From positions 54,213-111,307 of the forward strand of contig JAKCWW010000438.1 of assembly GCA_026260175.1 (NCBI GenBank): DNA of 57,095 nucleotides, read 5' to 3'. The translations under genes were made by a program, and so were the position numbers. This stretch comes from Reticulitermes lucifugus. Lineage: Eukaryota; Arthropoda; Insecta; Blattodea; Rhinotermitidae. The notes under the pieces are model-generated. The model saw only the letters and a list, made by a program, of their open reading frames with translations. It did not search any database and was not told the origin of the DNA. Within the stretch, counting starts at the first letter, position 1; each line of letters begins with the position of its first letter. Positions 45,600 through 56,822 of the stretch are shown here, in pieces.

Positions 45600-48383
45600 T
45601 ATGTCGGGTGATGAAAGAGGAGAGAAGTGGAGCGAGGTGAGGAAGGGTATGGAAGGGCGATATTCAAGTTTAATGTGCAAGCTACAAGAAGTTGGGAGAA
45701 TGGAGTCAGATACAACAACACAATGGCCGCTATTGTTTCCTATTGTGCCACCCCGATGATGGCCATTGTTCCTCCGCACACACACACCCAGAGCCCGCAA
45801 AAGTAGATTCATGATATTATTAGGCCCACAAACACATACAGAACGTGTGCGCGCGCTTCTACAAAAGACACTGACTGTTGTATACTCTTTCCGCAACTGT
45901 ATAGGTATGCAGCAATGGGACTAACTGCGCTGTGGGAAAAGAAGTTGTTGCACTACAGAAATAAAATCCCTTACAAATTAATGTAACAAATATTTCTTTA
46001 TGTATTTAAGTGCAGTGTGACTATTCCATACCAGTGTTTCACAAATACTTTTTTTTAATTTCCTCCGACTTTATAAAATGTGAAATCCAAAATCCATCGT
46101 GAAACATATACAAGAATAAACAAATAAATTTAATTATTCCAATTTCAAAATTTATTCACTTTCACGCAGTTTGTCATGTGAATTTCCAGTCGTCCTGTAC
46201 CCACATTCTGCCATTTACACTCAGCCAGTAAGTGAGTTAATGGACACGCCAATTCTGCTAGTATCCACTTAACGCGAGAAGTACTAATTGTAGCGGGTTA
46301 TGTAAAGCTGAAGAACATTACAATAACGCTAGACATGCAACACGATTATGAATTCTATTACGAATTATATCCATTAACTGTAAAGCAGCAAGTATCTTCT
46401 GCCACCATAATGCGTCCTTTCATAGGTATTATTACAATCCCCTAATCATGAAGTACGTATTCCATAGACCATCAAAATGCAGGTGAACTTTTGTAGAGAG
46501 TAATGTAACTTGAAGGACTGAAGATTTCTGAATAATTTCTAGAAGAAATAAATATGACCCAAACAAAAGGCAACATAATTCAAGGAAAAAAATTCAGTCC
46601 GGAATTAGAACTTACATCCTTGAAGGCTTGTACATGCTTGTGGCGCTTATCGTTCACAATTTAAAGACACGACTTTGGAATTATATTTTGTCTTTGAAAA
46701 ATGAAAGAAAAAAATAGAGAACAAAATTAATTCGACTGTAATAGTCAATTCAATTCACAGCAAGCCTAACGATAAAAAATGTAATGAGCAGAGAGATAAT
46801 TACTTCACTCAGTAACTTTTACTTGCAAATTATTTCAAGCTCCATACTCCGAGGAAGTCGGCGGAGGATGTGCCCTTGTAAGGCATGCGGGCGGGGTTGG
46901 TTTCTAATCTTATCAGGTCTCGTAATTGAGATTACTCGTAGTTTTCTTCAGTCCCTCCTAAGAAATACCTGCACAGTTCCTCAATTAGACCACGACCAGT
47001 TACACCGAAACACTTTGCAATTTATCGTTCACCTAACAATCTCCAGCCATTCTGCTATATTGTTTCAGGTACTGAATAAAACTTTATATTATTAACAAAA
47101 AGTTGCAAATTAGTTATGGAAATCTTTGTAAAGTTTCAATTATCATGGTTCTAAAACAAATTCCTCTTCTTTCGGGCTTGTATTCAAACAAAACAAAACA
47201 AAACTACAAGTCGCGAGGCATGCAGTAATATATTCAAGGTTACAATCAGTTTTGAGACCTTAAAATATTACGACTAGCTTTCGAAGTTTCTTTTCTTAAC
47301 TTTCAGCATTGTGTTAAGGGTTTCAGCTGTAAATTGTAAATTAATTGTTTTGGTAACCCATTATGTTTTAATCATTAATATGAAACCCTACATCTTTAGA
47401 ATATGATGCACGTTTTGCATGACGGCGAGTAACTAGTGTCTGCTATTTAGAGTATTCTTCCTCCAAGGCTACGAACATAATGAATGTCTTATGTGCGATA
47501 TCTTACATATTTAACTTTCTTTAAAATACAAAACAGTTCGCTAATATTTCTTTATTTTCAAAATTCTGTAATTCCTCTACCGCTCATTTACACACCCTGC
47601 TCAAAGAAACTGGCTTCTCATAATCACAGATTCTGGTATTGGTATTCTGGTATTGCGAGATTTGACATTGCAACGATGCCCTTAAGGACTCAGGCAGCCT
47701 GGAATGTGAGGCTATATTTCAGATGAGTGGTGCTTTATTTTCAAGGGCAAATCAGTTCAAGAAGAACTGGGCTGCTTGAACCTTGAAGATGGAAATATTA
47801 TGTTCCATAAAAAATTCGGGAACAACTCACCGAAAGATACAGCGTCACAATCCTCAGGATCTGAATCTCCAGACTCTGACATTCATTGGCTATATCTTAG
47901 ATTTTTTCTTTTATCATACTCGTCCTCCTCGTCCTCATCCTCCTACTCCTTCTTCTTCACATGTGAAAGTAAGCCACGTGTTAAGCTGCCACACCTTTCC
48001 TTTGGGTGTCCCAATTGTCTTCTTCCTTAAGCATTGATAAAAAGTTTCTAAATCGTCCTCCACACGCCCTAAATATTGGTGCCGTTTGTTTCTCAGTTTT
48101 GGCTAAGTTTTAAAATATTAGTTGGAAGCCTTCGCCAACGGATAGGTCCACACATATTTAATCATTTTCCCCACAACGTCGCGTTATTGTAGCGTGCCCC
48201 TCAGTCTCTGTTACATAGGGTGTAGCAGAGACGCATGCAAACCTATTGTCGCAATGTCTGACAAGAAACATTACAAGACGTAAGCATTTGCGAAAGACAT
48301 GAAATGGTAAGAACAGTTCCTTTTCATATGCTCCAAATGTGCAACTCGAGAGAACAAATCGTTTAGAAAGTAAAGTTACGCTG
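45600..48383. other. unassigned DNA
   Basis: A (CTC/CTT)n tract lies at 47921-47960. A good acceptor-like TTCTTTTCTTAACTTTCAG at about 47307 has no following open exon. A worn tRNA-like stretch may lie at 46590-46650. Nothing firm. Confidence 0.45.
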
Positions 48384-48688
48384 AAAGGTAAAAGGTAAGA
48401 GTAAAGCTGTCCCTATACAAGCCACGAAGGAATATAGGCAGAGTGAAGGTGTAGCTCCAGTCACTCTTAATCTGGGCACTAGATAGAGGTGAGTCGTCAG
48501 CCTTACGCCCCGGGCCCTTAAGCCCATGAAAGACACACCTGGTACCCATCGAGTACGAAGCTGGGTGGGCTCCAGATTCGGTCAAGACGTTTGGAGGAAG
48601 AGAGAATCCCTTTACCCTGCCGGATTCGAGGCCCAGATCGTTCAGCCCGTAAACAAGTCACTCCGCTCTATAAGCTAACCCGGCTCCC
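48384..48688 (-). mobile_element. SINE-B, near full-length
   Basis: Runs from the AAAGGTAAAAGGTAAGAGTA tail through GCACTAGATAGAGGTGAGTC and GGTACCCATCGAGTACGAAG to the head (CCGGATTCGAGGCCC, a worn B box, then TAAGCTAACCCGGCTC). Collinear with the copy at 34.93-35.22 kb. A clear target duplication was not found. Confidence 0.8.
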
Positions 48689-48689
48689 A

Positions 48690-50727
48690 AACGTGACAGT
48701 GAAAGTGTCATATAATAAAGGTGTCCCGTTCCCAAGGATATTTAACACTGCTTTATATCTGAGAAAGAATTTATGAACTGGGAGGCGATAAGCAGATCGT
48801 AGAGTAATTCATGTAATTCACTATAGCTGCATGTGTGGAGGATTCAGAAAGACCATGAAATGTCACATAGAGCCAACAGCGTGGCCACTGGGGTAGACGG
48901 TGGGCACGGTAACTCTTAACTTCAGCATGTTCCACTTCAGTTGTGCTGGGTGTACTACTGATCAGCCGTCAGATGGAGTGGAAATTTTTAAATGTGACAG
49001 ATGAAAGAGCACAACGAACCACAGTAACGTACCTGCTCGACACATACTCGTACATTATTCCTGCATACTCCTCTAACGACCAGGTAATACAAAGAAACAT
49101 CCGACGTAATGAACTTAAATTCTTTTCAATTTCAGCTAGGTTTAGCTTCTTTAGTCTTTTACGCTTTCGTAGTGTCTACATCACTGATAATTAAACACTA
49201 TTATTATTATTATTATTATTTTAAAGTTTTTAAGTGATATTGTAATTAGTTTATTTGTAGTTTAGAAAGCTATAAGTACACATTCTGTAACACAGTGCGA
49301 ATGATACGTTGAATGAAAAGAGTTAACTCTCAGTCGTGACCTATTTGAATGAAATAATGCAGAATTCGCTTGAAAGGAAAAAAGCAATGATAAAGAACGT
49401 AGTTAAGATAAACATTTTCTTACTGATATTCTTTAATATTACCTACCAAATATCAGATACCTCTGTGTCCACCTGTTTGCTCAAAAGTTTTGCATCCTCC
49501 GAAACATTCTGGCCGAACTAAAATGTACCACGGTTTACCTGAATACGTATAATTCACATGATATGTCTTTAAAATGGAGTTGTTTAAATTTCTGAAGTCT
49601 TGCCCTGTAGGATGATATGACAATATGAAATTTCAGTTAATTATTTAAAAAGAGCTGTCTTAACATATCTGTGTGCAGGCCTAAACTGACTACTGCACCA
49701 TTCTCCCGCAATGACTCGATAAACCACGGGCTTCTTAGGATAACAGATACCTGAATTGTAAGTTACCACGGTAATTCATTGTGCATAAACCTGTTTTGGA
49801 GCGTTGGTACCGTGTGGAAGTGAATTGTGTGTAAACTTTGACCCTGAAGAAGGAGGTAAAATTTTATTCCGAAACCTCGAAGATATAGCCTACATCTACA
49901 AAATGCTGAAACCGCAAAATAGGATAAACATTAACACGATACCAAATATCTCAACCAAGTTTCACTCCAAATAGGATCTCCTGAATATCAGTTCTGTTAA
50001 TGTAATTCTATTCTGTTCTTTCAGAAAATTATTTCCTCTGGGATCACAACGATAAAAATAAAAAAAAACTTAACTCGCTTTAACAGCATGGCTATGTTTT
50101 ACGTAATACGGTTCCCTCAAAGGGTGCATGATTAACTGAAGTGAATATTAATCATCATGAAATCTCATTGAAATGCGAGCTTCATTTCATTGGCGGTACT
50201 TGGCAATTATCAAAAGGATTTATATTTAGCTACTAGGTTGTAAACCATGAAATCCTCTTTGAAGTGTTTTTGTATGTATTGATTGTATCGCCTCCAATGA
50301 TGAGATCGCTTTTCAAAAGGACTACTGATTGGTTTTCGAGATTCGAGATTCGACCCAGTGCCCGCAAATAATGTAAGTGGGGGGTGAAGCAGGGGCGGGG
50401 GATTTCTGCATGATAATGGATATCAACAGTATGCACTTACGTTCCAATTCATATAATTATTGCCGGAACTAGCAGGTACTATTTCCGGGTGTCCCCATTT
50501 GGTGCCTGTCCACTGTCAGGCACACAAAACAGGACCATCGTGCTGCCAGATCAGGCTTCCTTTGTTCAGCATGCGCGCTATCTACCAACAACTTAAAGCC
50601 AAACCAACTGCATTCAATGCCGTGGAGAACAACTGGGTTGATACTGAATTACCTGCGATTTTACAAGTGTTGTAAGAAGAAAATTTTATTCAGGAATAAT
50701 GTATTGTATTTTTATAAAATTAACTGT
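48690..50727. other. unassigned; (TTA)n at 49199-49221
   Basis: A + ORF (48943-49194) may belong to a repeat I cannot name. A locally GC-rich block at 50340-50640 carries a 71-codon + ORF and a small hairpin (GTGCCTG 50502-50508 with CAGGCAC 50517-50523), but has no homology I recognise. Confidence 0.4.
49844..49875 (+). other. stem-GAAAC motif with CUGAAGA core, hammerhead-like
   Basis: CTGAAGA (49844-49850), a stem of about eight pairs (GGAG and TAAA with TTTA and TTCC, one bulged G), then GAAAC (49871-49875). The CUGANGA and GAAA core elements are both exact. Flanking stems were not found. Confidence 0.35.
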
Positions 50728-51275
50728 CCTTTTTAGGCGCCTTCGCAAAATTGTGAAAAGCGACTATTAGCTTCGTCATGTTTGTCTGTTCATACGCCTG
50801 TCCGTCTGTCCATCCACATGGAACAACACGGCCCCCACTGGACGGATCTCCATGAAATTTGGTATTTGATTATTTTTCGAAAATCTGTCGAGAAAATTCA
50901 AGTTTCATTAAAATATGACAAGAATAATGGGTAGTTTACACGAATACCTACGTATACTGTGATAATATTTCGCTCAATTCTTCGTAGAATAAAAAATGTT
51001 TTACAGAAATGTTGTAGTGAAAATAAAAACACAAATTTTATGTTCAATACTCTTTTTCCGAAAATCGTGTATTTTGTGAGATAATGTTGAAAAGTATGGT
51101 AGAGCCGGACAGGCCACAGATGACAATATAACACGGCGCATGCGCATTACATAACTAAGGCTACAGACACACTCAGGGTATGTAATACTTACTGCTTTTC
51201 CACGGCAAAAATGGTTACTCGATCGCGCCTCAATATTACGTTTATAGCTACAATGCCTCGCTTCCTAATTACAAA
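50728..51275 (-). repeat. dispersed repeat R, copy 2
   Basis: Reverse complement is collinear with 32890-33437 (TTGCCGTGGAAAAGCAGTAA, GTCATCTGTGGCCTGTC, ATTTTCGGAAAAAGAGTATT, AGAAGAATTGAGCG, CGACAGATTTTCGAAAAATA, ACATGACGAAGCTAATAGTC). The minus ORF 50898-51134 contains ILRRIERNIITV, parallel to ILRRIERDMINV in copy 1. Confidence 0.8.
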
Positions 51276-51349
51276 ATGCAATTACCTTATTTTCGTTTTA
51301 GAACGGAATTCGTAATTAATTGAATAGATATTTAATATTATCCACTCAT

Positions 51350-51480
51350 TGAAGTCTTTCTTCCAAATGGTCCCCTTCTTTCAGGCTTCCCAACCACTAT
51401 CTTGCGTGCATTTCTCTTTTATCCCGTGTCTACCAAATGCCCCGCCATCTCGTCTTCTTTGACTTGACGCCCTAAAAACC
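51350..51480 (-). mobile_element. LINE 3'-region fragment
   Basis: CTTCCAAATGGTCCCCTTCT, TTGCGTGCATTTCTCTTTTA and CCAAATGCCCCGCCATCTCG on + align with CTTCCAAGTGGTCTCGTTCC, TGTATGCACCTCTCCCTTCA and TACATGCCCCGCCCACCTCA at 42.44-42.53 kb. Confidence 0.7.
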
Positions 51481-51792
51481 CTTTGTGAGTAAATATCATT
51501 TTTAATCCACAATGTGCATTTTTCTGCAGCATAATCAATAATTTGTTAGAAATATTACAGTAATAATGGAAATAACACTTATTGACAGAATGATCATTTA
51601 CACTTTCCGTACTTTTGTCCTCAGATTTGTTGATTTGATGGTTCATGAAAGTGAAAGGCTGGAGTTCATTTCCCGGCAGGGTTAGGGATTTTCTTCATGG
51701 CCACAACATTCGAGTAGGTACCGGCGCCAATTTAGCTTCCTATAAAATGAGTAACCCTATAAGATGCTAACATCTATAAAACGTAGGTCTTT

Positions 51793-52097
51793 AACTTTAC
51801 GTCTGGGCCGTGCCATGGCTCAGACCGTTAGTCGCCGGCCTCTCACCTCAGAGGCCCGGGTTCTTTCCCGGGTCGTTCCATGTGGGATTTGTGATGGACA
51901 AAGTGGCACTGGGACATGTTTTTCTCCGAGTACTTCGGTTTTACCTTGTCAATTTCATTCCACCGGTGCTCCATTAAAATGGAAAAGCAGAAAAAAACTC
52001 ATTATCTTCCTCATAGGGTTGCACAATAAGCCTTCAACGCTGTGGTGCGTCCGTAGCTTCTGCTGCGGGGCCCTTCAATAAAATAAACTTTACGTCT
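51793..52097 (+). mobile_element. SINE-A, full-length, perfect 12-bp target duplication
   Basis: AACTTTACGTCT is present at 51793-51804 and 52086-52097. The body (51805-52085) starts GGGCCGTGCCATGGCTCAGA, with A box TGGCTCAGACCG, worn B box GGTTCTTTCCC, GGACAAAGTGGCACTGGGAC, and the end GCTGCGGGGCCCTTCAATAA. ORF 51764-52081 is a shadow of the element. Confidence 0.93.
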
Positions 52098-52099
52098 CT

Positions 52100-53830
52100 C
52101 ATACGCCTTCACGGCGTCGTGCTCAAAGTGAAATTTTTGTATTTTACCTTTATATTTCCAAAATATAAGGAGGCGAAGGTCCGCATTGGACTGTAGTGCC
52201 GCCGAAGAAGAAGAAGATTTCCAAAATATATAAAGTTACACAGCACTTTCCACTATAAAATCTTCAATTACAAAATTAAATCAGATTCTGCCCGAATAAA
52301 ACAATTAGGTCATAAGGAATATTGTTGTATAGAAACTGCTTTCTGCAGTGTTACAATGTACGGTCCATTACACAGCACTTACATTTGTGGTGTTCTACAG
52401 TATGCAGACATCTGTTTACACTAGCCTTCTGCTCTGATATCGACTGTGCAGTAGCAGCTCCAATCAATAAAACACGGACCTCTTTGGAGCACCTTGCGAG
52501 TAGAAGGTAGAGCAATATAAGAACAGACGACAGTGGCTGCTATCAAGAGCTGGTACTAATCGCACACGAAGGCCGTTCTTTCACAAGTCAGTTTTCCTTT
52601 TGTGCCACATTGCCTTTTACAAGTTGATTGTTGGTATTTTAAGTATACGTATTTTATGCCTCGTGTCTACCTTCGGTAATACTGGAAAGAACATGCAATC
52701 AATATATTTGTGGGCGTAAAGGAATCTTAATTAATATGGAACCTGGAGACGAGTTGGCTTCGCAAATGAAAGTACTTAACAAAACCAAATGCGACTACTT
52801 TGTAAGAATTCAATTACAAGAATATTCCCTCAAGCATTTCAAAGTGTGTTGTAAAAACAGCTACAATTATAAATAAACGTGTGTTTTAATAACAATTAAA
52901 CATGCATTATTTCCACCAACTCAAAGTCCCATTACATTAAATACGAAAGATACACTCCCAACGTTTCGCATATTTGCCGTAACGTTTAAATGTACACTAC
53001 ACTGTAACTGTAGATATGTATAAGTCTTATCTACACACAACATTTCACATAAGCAGCTCCAATGTTCCATTACATTTCGCCATCAGAGGGAAAGCTAAAT
53101 ATACATATTAAGGCCGTCATGTTTTATATTACATAAAAATTTATTCCAACACAATTTCATAATCTTTGGAAAATATATTAGCAAAAAATTTCTGGATACT
53201 GTGTTCATTATTCCTGTATTGTATGTTTCTTCTATTTAATGACGCTCTGAGTAATTTAGGATAAATTGCTTCTAATAATAATAATAATAATATGCTTGGT
53301 AAATAGTGAATTATAAATATGTGGAAGGCACAGTCGTGGCTTAATTTAAACTTCTATCCCGAATTCCCGAAAACTACGAAGAATCTCAGCAGGTTTTCGG
53401 ACCTAATATTGGTACCGGTGTTCTCGCACTTCTGACGTGGGGCTTTTCCCATGTTAGTATTCTTAATGGCAAAATATCATAAACTATGATCACAGAGTAG
53501 CCTTTAAGAAGTATAATATTCACAACAACTTTCTTGAAAACCCATCAGTTTTTTTTTTAATTTTCAGGGGTACAATCAGGAGGGGATTATATAACAAACA
53601 TATCCCTGCATAAAAATTGAGAAATGGAAGGTGTTTATTTCCCCAAAATAAAATGTAATAATAAAGGCCTAAAAATTTGGCTTTATGGGGGCTGTAGGTT
53701 AACTGTTGGATGGGTGATGGGTAAGCTGTTTTGGTGGATGAGTCGGTGGGCCGCTGATAAAGTACTCACAACTTAAAAAAGGGTAATTATACTTAGTTAC
53801 TTAATGATATTTTGTCAACATTAAGGGGTG
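52100..53830. other. unassigned; AAG tract about 52205, (ATA)n 53274-53291
   Basis: A 62-codon + ORF (52322-52510) has no recognised motif. Nothing else seen. Confidence 0.45.
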
Positions 53831-54002
53831 TAAAAGGTAAAGTTCTCCCTAGAACAGGCCATGAAGGTCCAGAGGGAAAGTAGAGGTATAGCTCTACTCT
53901 TCCGTTAACCTCGGCACTAGATGGGGTGGGTGGTCAACTCCACACCCCGGCCACTTTACCCCCGGGAGAGAGACCCGGTACCCATTGTATAGGAGGCTGT
54001 AG
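53831..54002 (-). mobile_element. SINE-B, lacking the tRNA-like head
   Basis: AAAAGGTAAAGTTCTCCCTA, GGCCATGAAGGTCCAGAGGG, GGCACTAGATGGGGTGGGTG and GGTACCCATTGTATAGGAGG match the tail and body at 34.94-35.11 kb. The copy ends before the tRNA-related part, so it was probably 5'-truncated at insertion. Confidence 0.85.
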
Positions 54003-54121
54003 GTCCTCAAATAATATGAGTCTGACGTATAAAATTCAGCAAAATGTGAAGAGCAGAGTTGTAGGAGAAAAAGCATATACAGAATTACAGCAAGATATAC
54101 AAAACTTTTATTATAATTTCA

Positions 54122-54158
54122 GTATGTGTGTGTGCGTGTGTGTGTGCGCGCGTGCGTG
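54122..54158. repeat. (GT/GC)n microsatellite
   Basis: An alternating GTGTGTGC/GCGCGTGC run (potential Z-DNA). Confidence 0.88.
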
Positions 54159-54199
54159 TATGTTTTCAGAGTTCATCATGTCCTCGCTCTTTATTTAAG

Positions 54200-55229
54200 T
54201 AGCTTTAATATTTTAATTGAATTTTCGTCATCGCCAATTTCTTAAGGCCAGAAGGGTTCCAACTCTTAAGGGAAAATATCGTATTACGGCTTCATTCCTT
54301 AGAAGCAAATTTTCATACTTCTGATCCTCCGTGGGTCTTCATCGAAGAATTCAAGAATCAGCAACGTCACAAAGATGGACCGCATTTCACAACCTTCTAT
54401 TCCGGTTTCACATTACTTGAAACGCTGACATTTAGACCACGAAGCATCGTGGATTGGGAATATGGGATTCGGACCGCCTGACCTTTCCGTCGCCCTTCGC
54501 AGTCTAGTCGCTCCCACGTGACCAGCTGCACAGCAGGGCTGCATACTCGACGCCACACAACAGTGTTATATTTGCATCCATCTCTACTTCCAGTACGGAT
54601 ATATTTGCTCTCATCTATGCCAGCTGTTCTAAGCCTTATAAAAAACAGTTCAATTTAGGTACCTAGGTGAAATCAGTCAAGAACTGAAAATGTAGAAAAT
54701 GAACGTACAATGCAACATTGAAGCGCTTTCGGATCTTTGTGTTCTGGACCTTCCAGAGATCGACATGCTTAATGAACAACCTTTTTGTTGTTCACAATTG
54801 TAAACACATTATGCAATATTATTACTACTACTAGAATCTGTTACCATATTTATTTACAGAACTTGTTATCTGTATGTCTAAATTTATTTTTTTAAATGCG
54901 TTGGTCTTAAGTAACTTCACATATTTACCCCGCAGTAATATTTTGTAATTGAAGACTTAAAAGGAACACTTTCAGAATTTGTAGACATTATTTACCTATG
55001 TACCAAATTTCTTAAACATAGGCACAATCAGTAACCATTAAATATCATGATTGTGGGTCTTAATACCCTTAATTACGCATCATGTAAATCCCATGAAGAA
55101 ATAAGGCATATTAATATTTTGATTATTATTATTATTATTATTATATACAATATCGACAGCAGCCAGGTTAAGGCTAGAAACCGAAGTAATCATAAATGTA
55201 CGTTGTTCCTCATATAAAGGACTTGTTGT
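54200..55229. other. unassigned; (TTA)n at 55120-55143
   Basis: ACCACGAAGCATCGTGG at about 54440-54456 is a small hairpin. No exon or known repeat recognised. Confidence 0.45.
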
Positions 55230-55405
55230 TTTGCCCAATTTTAACCAAACTTGAATAGTCTTGACAGATTTTAGTAAAACTACCAATTATAAAATTTCGA
55301 GAAAATCCTTCCAGCCGGAGCCGATTTGTACCGTGCGGACGGACAGACATGACGAAGTTGACAGTGGCTTTTTACAACTTTGGGAAAGGGCCTAAAATTG
55401 CTGAG
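55230..55405 (+). repeat. dispersed repeat R, 3'-part copy
   Basis: GACAGATTTTAGTAAAAC, CGGACGGACAGACATGACG and AAGTTGACAGTGGCTTTTTA match the 3' end of repeat R (CGACAGATTTTCG, GACATGACGAAGCTAATGG). The upstream part agrees with 37.75 kb and not with copies 1 and 2. Confidence 0.7.
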
Positions 55406-55433
55406 TAGTGTGAAAAATAATGGGAAAATGCAG

Positions 55434-55450
55434 GCACACACACACACACA
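55434..55450. repeat. (CA)n microsatellite
   Basis: A simple CA run. Confidence 0.88.
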
Positions 55451-55451
55451 T

Positions 55452-56143
55452 ATAGACACACAAATAGAAAATTCATAACTTAAAGGCATATTAAATTTAA
55501 TTTAAAAAATACTGTTGGCAGCATCCAGAAAGATAATGGCAATAGAGAAAATGAAAATTCCTCCTTTGCTTATCATACTTATACCGTCTTCTGTCTTGAG
55601 ATGACAGTGTAATGTGATTAACATGGTATCCACATTGATCGAATGCGACGAAGGTAACAAAGTGTGAATCGATTTCGATAAGTCAGATGGTATGAAAACT
55701 ACTGACATTTAAGGAAGCATGACACTTCATTGGAGAGGGAACTCCACCACCCAAAAGGAAGTTTACGAATAGGTGCAATAATTCAAATGGAGACAGAGGA
55801 GTATTGATGAGGCGCTTCCGGACGGCTATCGTCTATGACATGTGCTTAGGTTAAATAGTAGATCGATCAGAGTATCTGGGACAACAGAACAATAAGCAAT
55901 AATGAAATTTCTTACGAATAAACACCAATTATTGAAAACGTGCAAAAACTGTTTAAGATATAACGAATATTTTATTCTGAAAGAGTGTCTAATTAGTGAA
56001 CTTTGAAAAAATACATCGAATACAAAGGCGATTACGTATTTGGACAAACAGTATGCATTTAACTACTGCTTACTTATTACGTCAGCAGTTATATTCATAC
56101 GATTTTGATTGTTATTGTCTTTGTATATTTAAAGAATAATTAA
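55452..56143. other. unassigned DNA
   Basis: Short minus ORFs only (55502-55708, 55826-56047); no motif recognised. Confidence 0.45.
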
Positions 56144-56428
56144 CTTTACAAGACTTTTTTTTCAATGGCTCGACAGCCCCTTGGGGGCCTACGCCGCCTC
56201 ATTGTTCGAGGCTTCGAGATCACACACTTTTTAGACACATCACACTCGGTAGGACTCCTCTGGACGAGGGATCAGCCCGTCGCAGAGACCTCTACCTGAC
56301 AACACACAACACGCACAATAGACAGACATCCACGCCCCCGGCGGGATTCGAACCCACAACCCCAGTAAGCGAGCGACCGCAGATCCACGCCTTAGACCGT
56401 ACGGCCATTGGGGTCGGCTTTACAAGAC
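56144..56428 (-). mobile_element. SINE-D, full-length, perfect 11-bp target duplication
   Basis: CTTTACAAGAC occurs at 56144-56154 and 56418-56428. On the minus strand the body (56155-56417) starts GCCGACCCCAATGGCCGTAC and has a near-consensus B box GGGTTCGAATCCC at about 56349. The tRNA-like head is the best preserved of any SINE here. It ends GGGGCTGTCGAGCCATTG plus an A run. The exact duplication and intact boxes suggest a young insertion. Confidence 0.93.
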
Positions 56429-56599
56429 ATTTGTATAAAAAATTTCATGACCCCCACGTAACAAATTTGTGCAGCTGCCATATTGGAATTATTATTAGTA
56501 GTAGAAACTTAAACGTACATGGGACCGTGATATTATATTGATACCAAGTTTCATAAAAATTTCTTTGATCAAACTTAGATTATAATTCTCCGTCCTTCT

Positions 56600-56822
56600 G
56601 AGATGTGGCGCCGCGTCACTGGGCGACTGGTGCCAGACATTTCGAGAAAAGTGTTGGTCTCAACTTCAACGGTCGAAATGACTATGGCATTCAACCCTTG
56701 AAGACGAGACTATTACATTGTCTCGAAACGTCGGGTGTCAATCATCTAATGATGTGGCGTCGCATCCAGGAAGAACGGATACTTCAGTTGCACCGCTGCA
56801 AAGCCTAAAAATTCGCAAACCT
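56600..56822 (+). repeat. repeat with internal stem-GAAAC motif and direct repeats
   Basis: GATGTGGCGCCGCGTC (about 56602) and GATGTGGCGTCGCATC (about 56750) are near-identical direct repeats. Between them TTGAAGACGAGAC (56699-56710) pairs through GAGAC with GTCTC (56720-56724) and is followed by GAAACGTCGGG. GACATTTCGAG (about 56636) and CTCGAAACGTC (about 56722) form an outer inverted repeat. Repeat class unknown; the overlapping ORFs are not considered genes. Confidence 0.5.

Noticed and set aside
47285..47345. Acceptor TTCTTTTCTTAACTTTCAG
   Set aside because: The following sequence reaches stops or non-consensus donors in every frame.
50460..50675. 71-codon + ORF in a GC-richer block with a 7-bp hairpin
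   Set aside because: No recognised motif and no clear exon boundaries; kept as unassigned.
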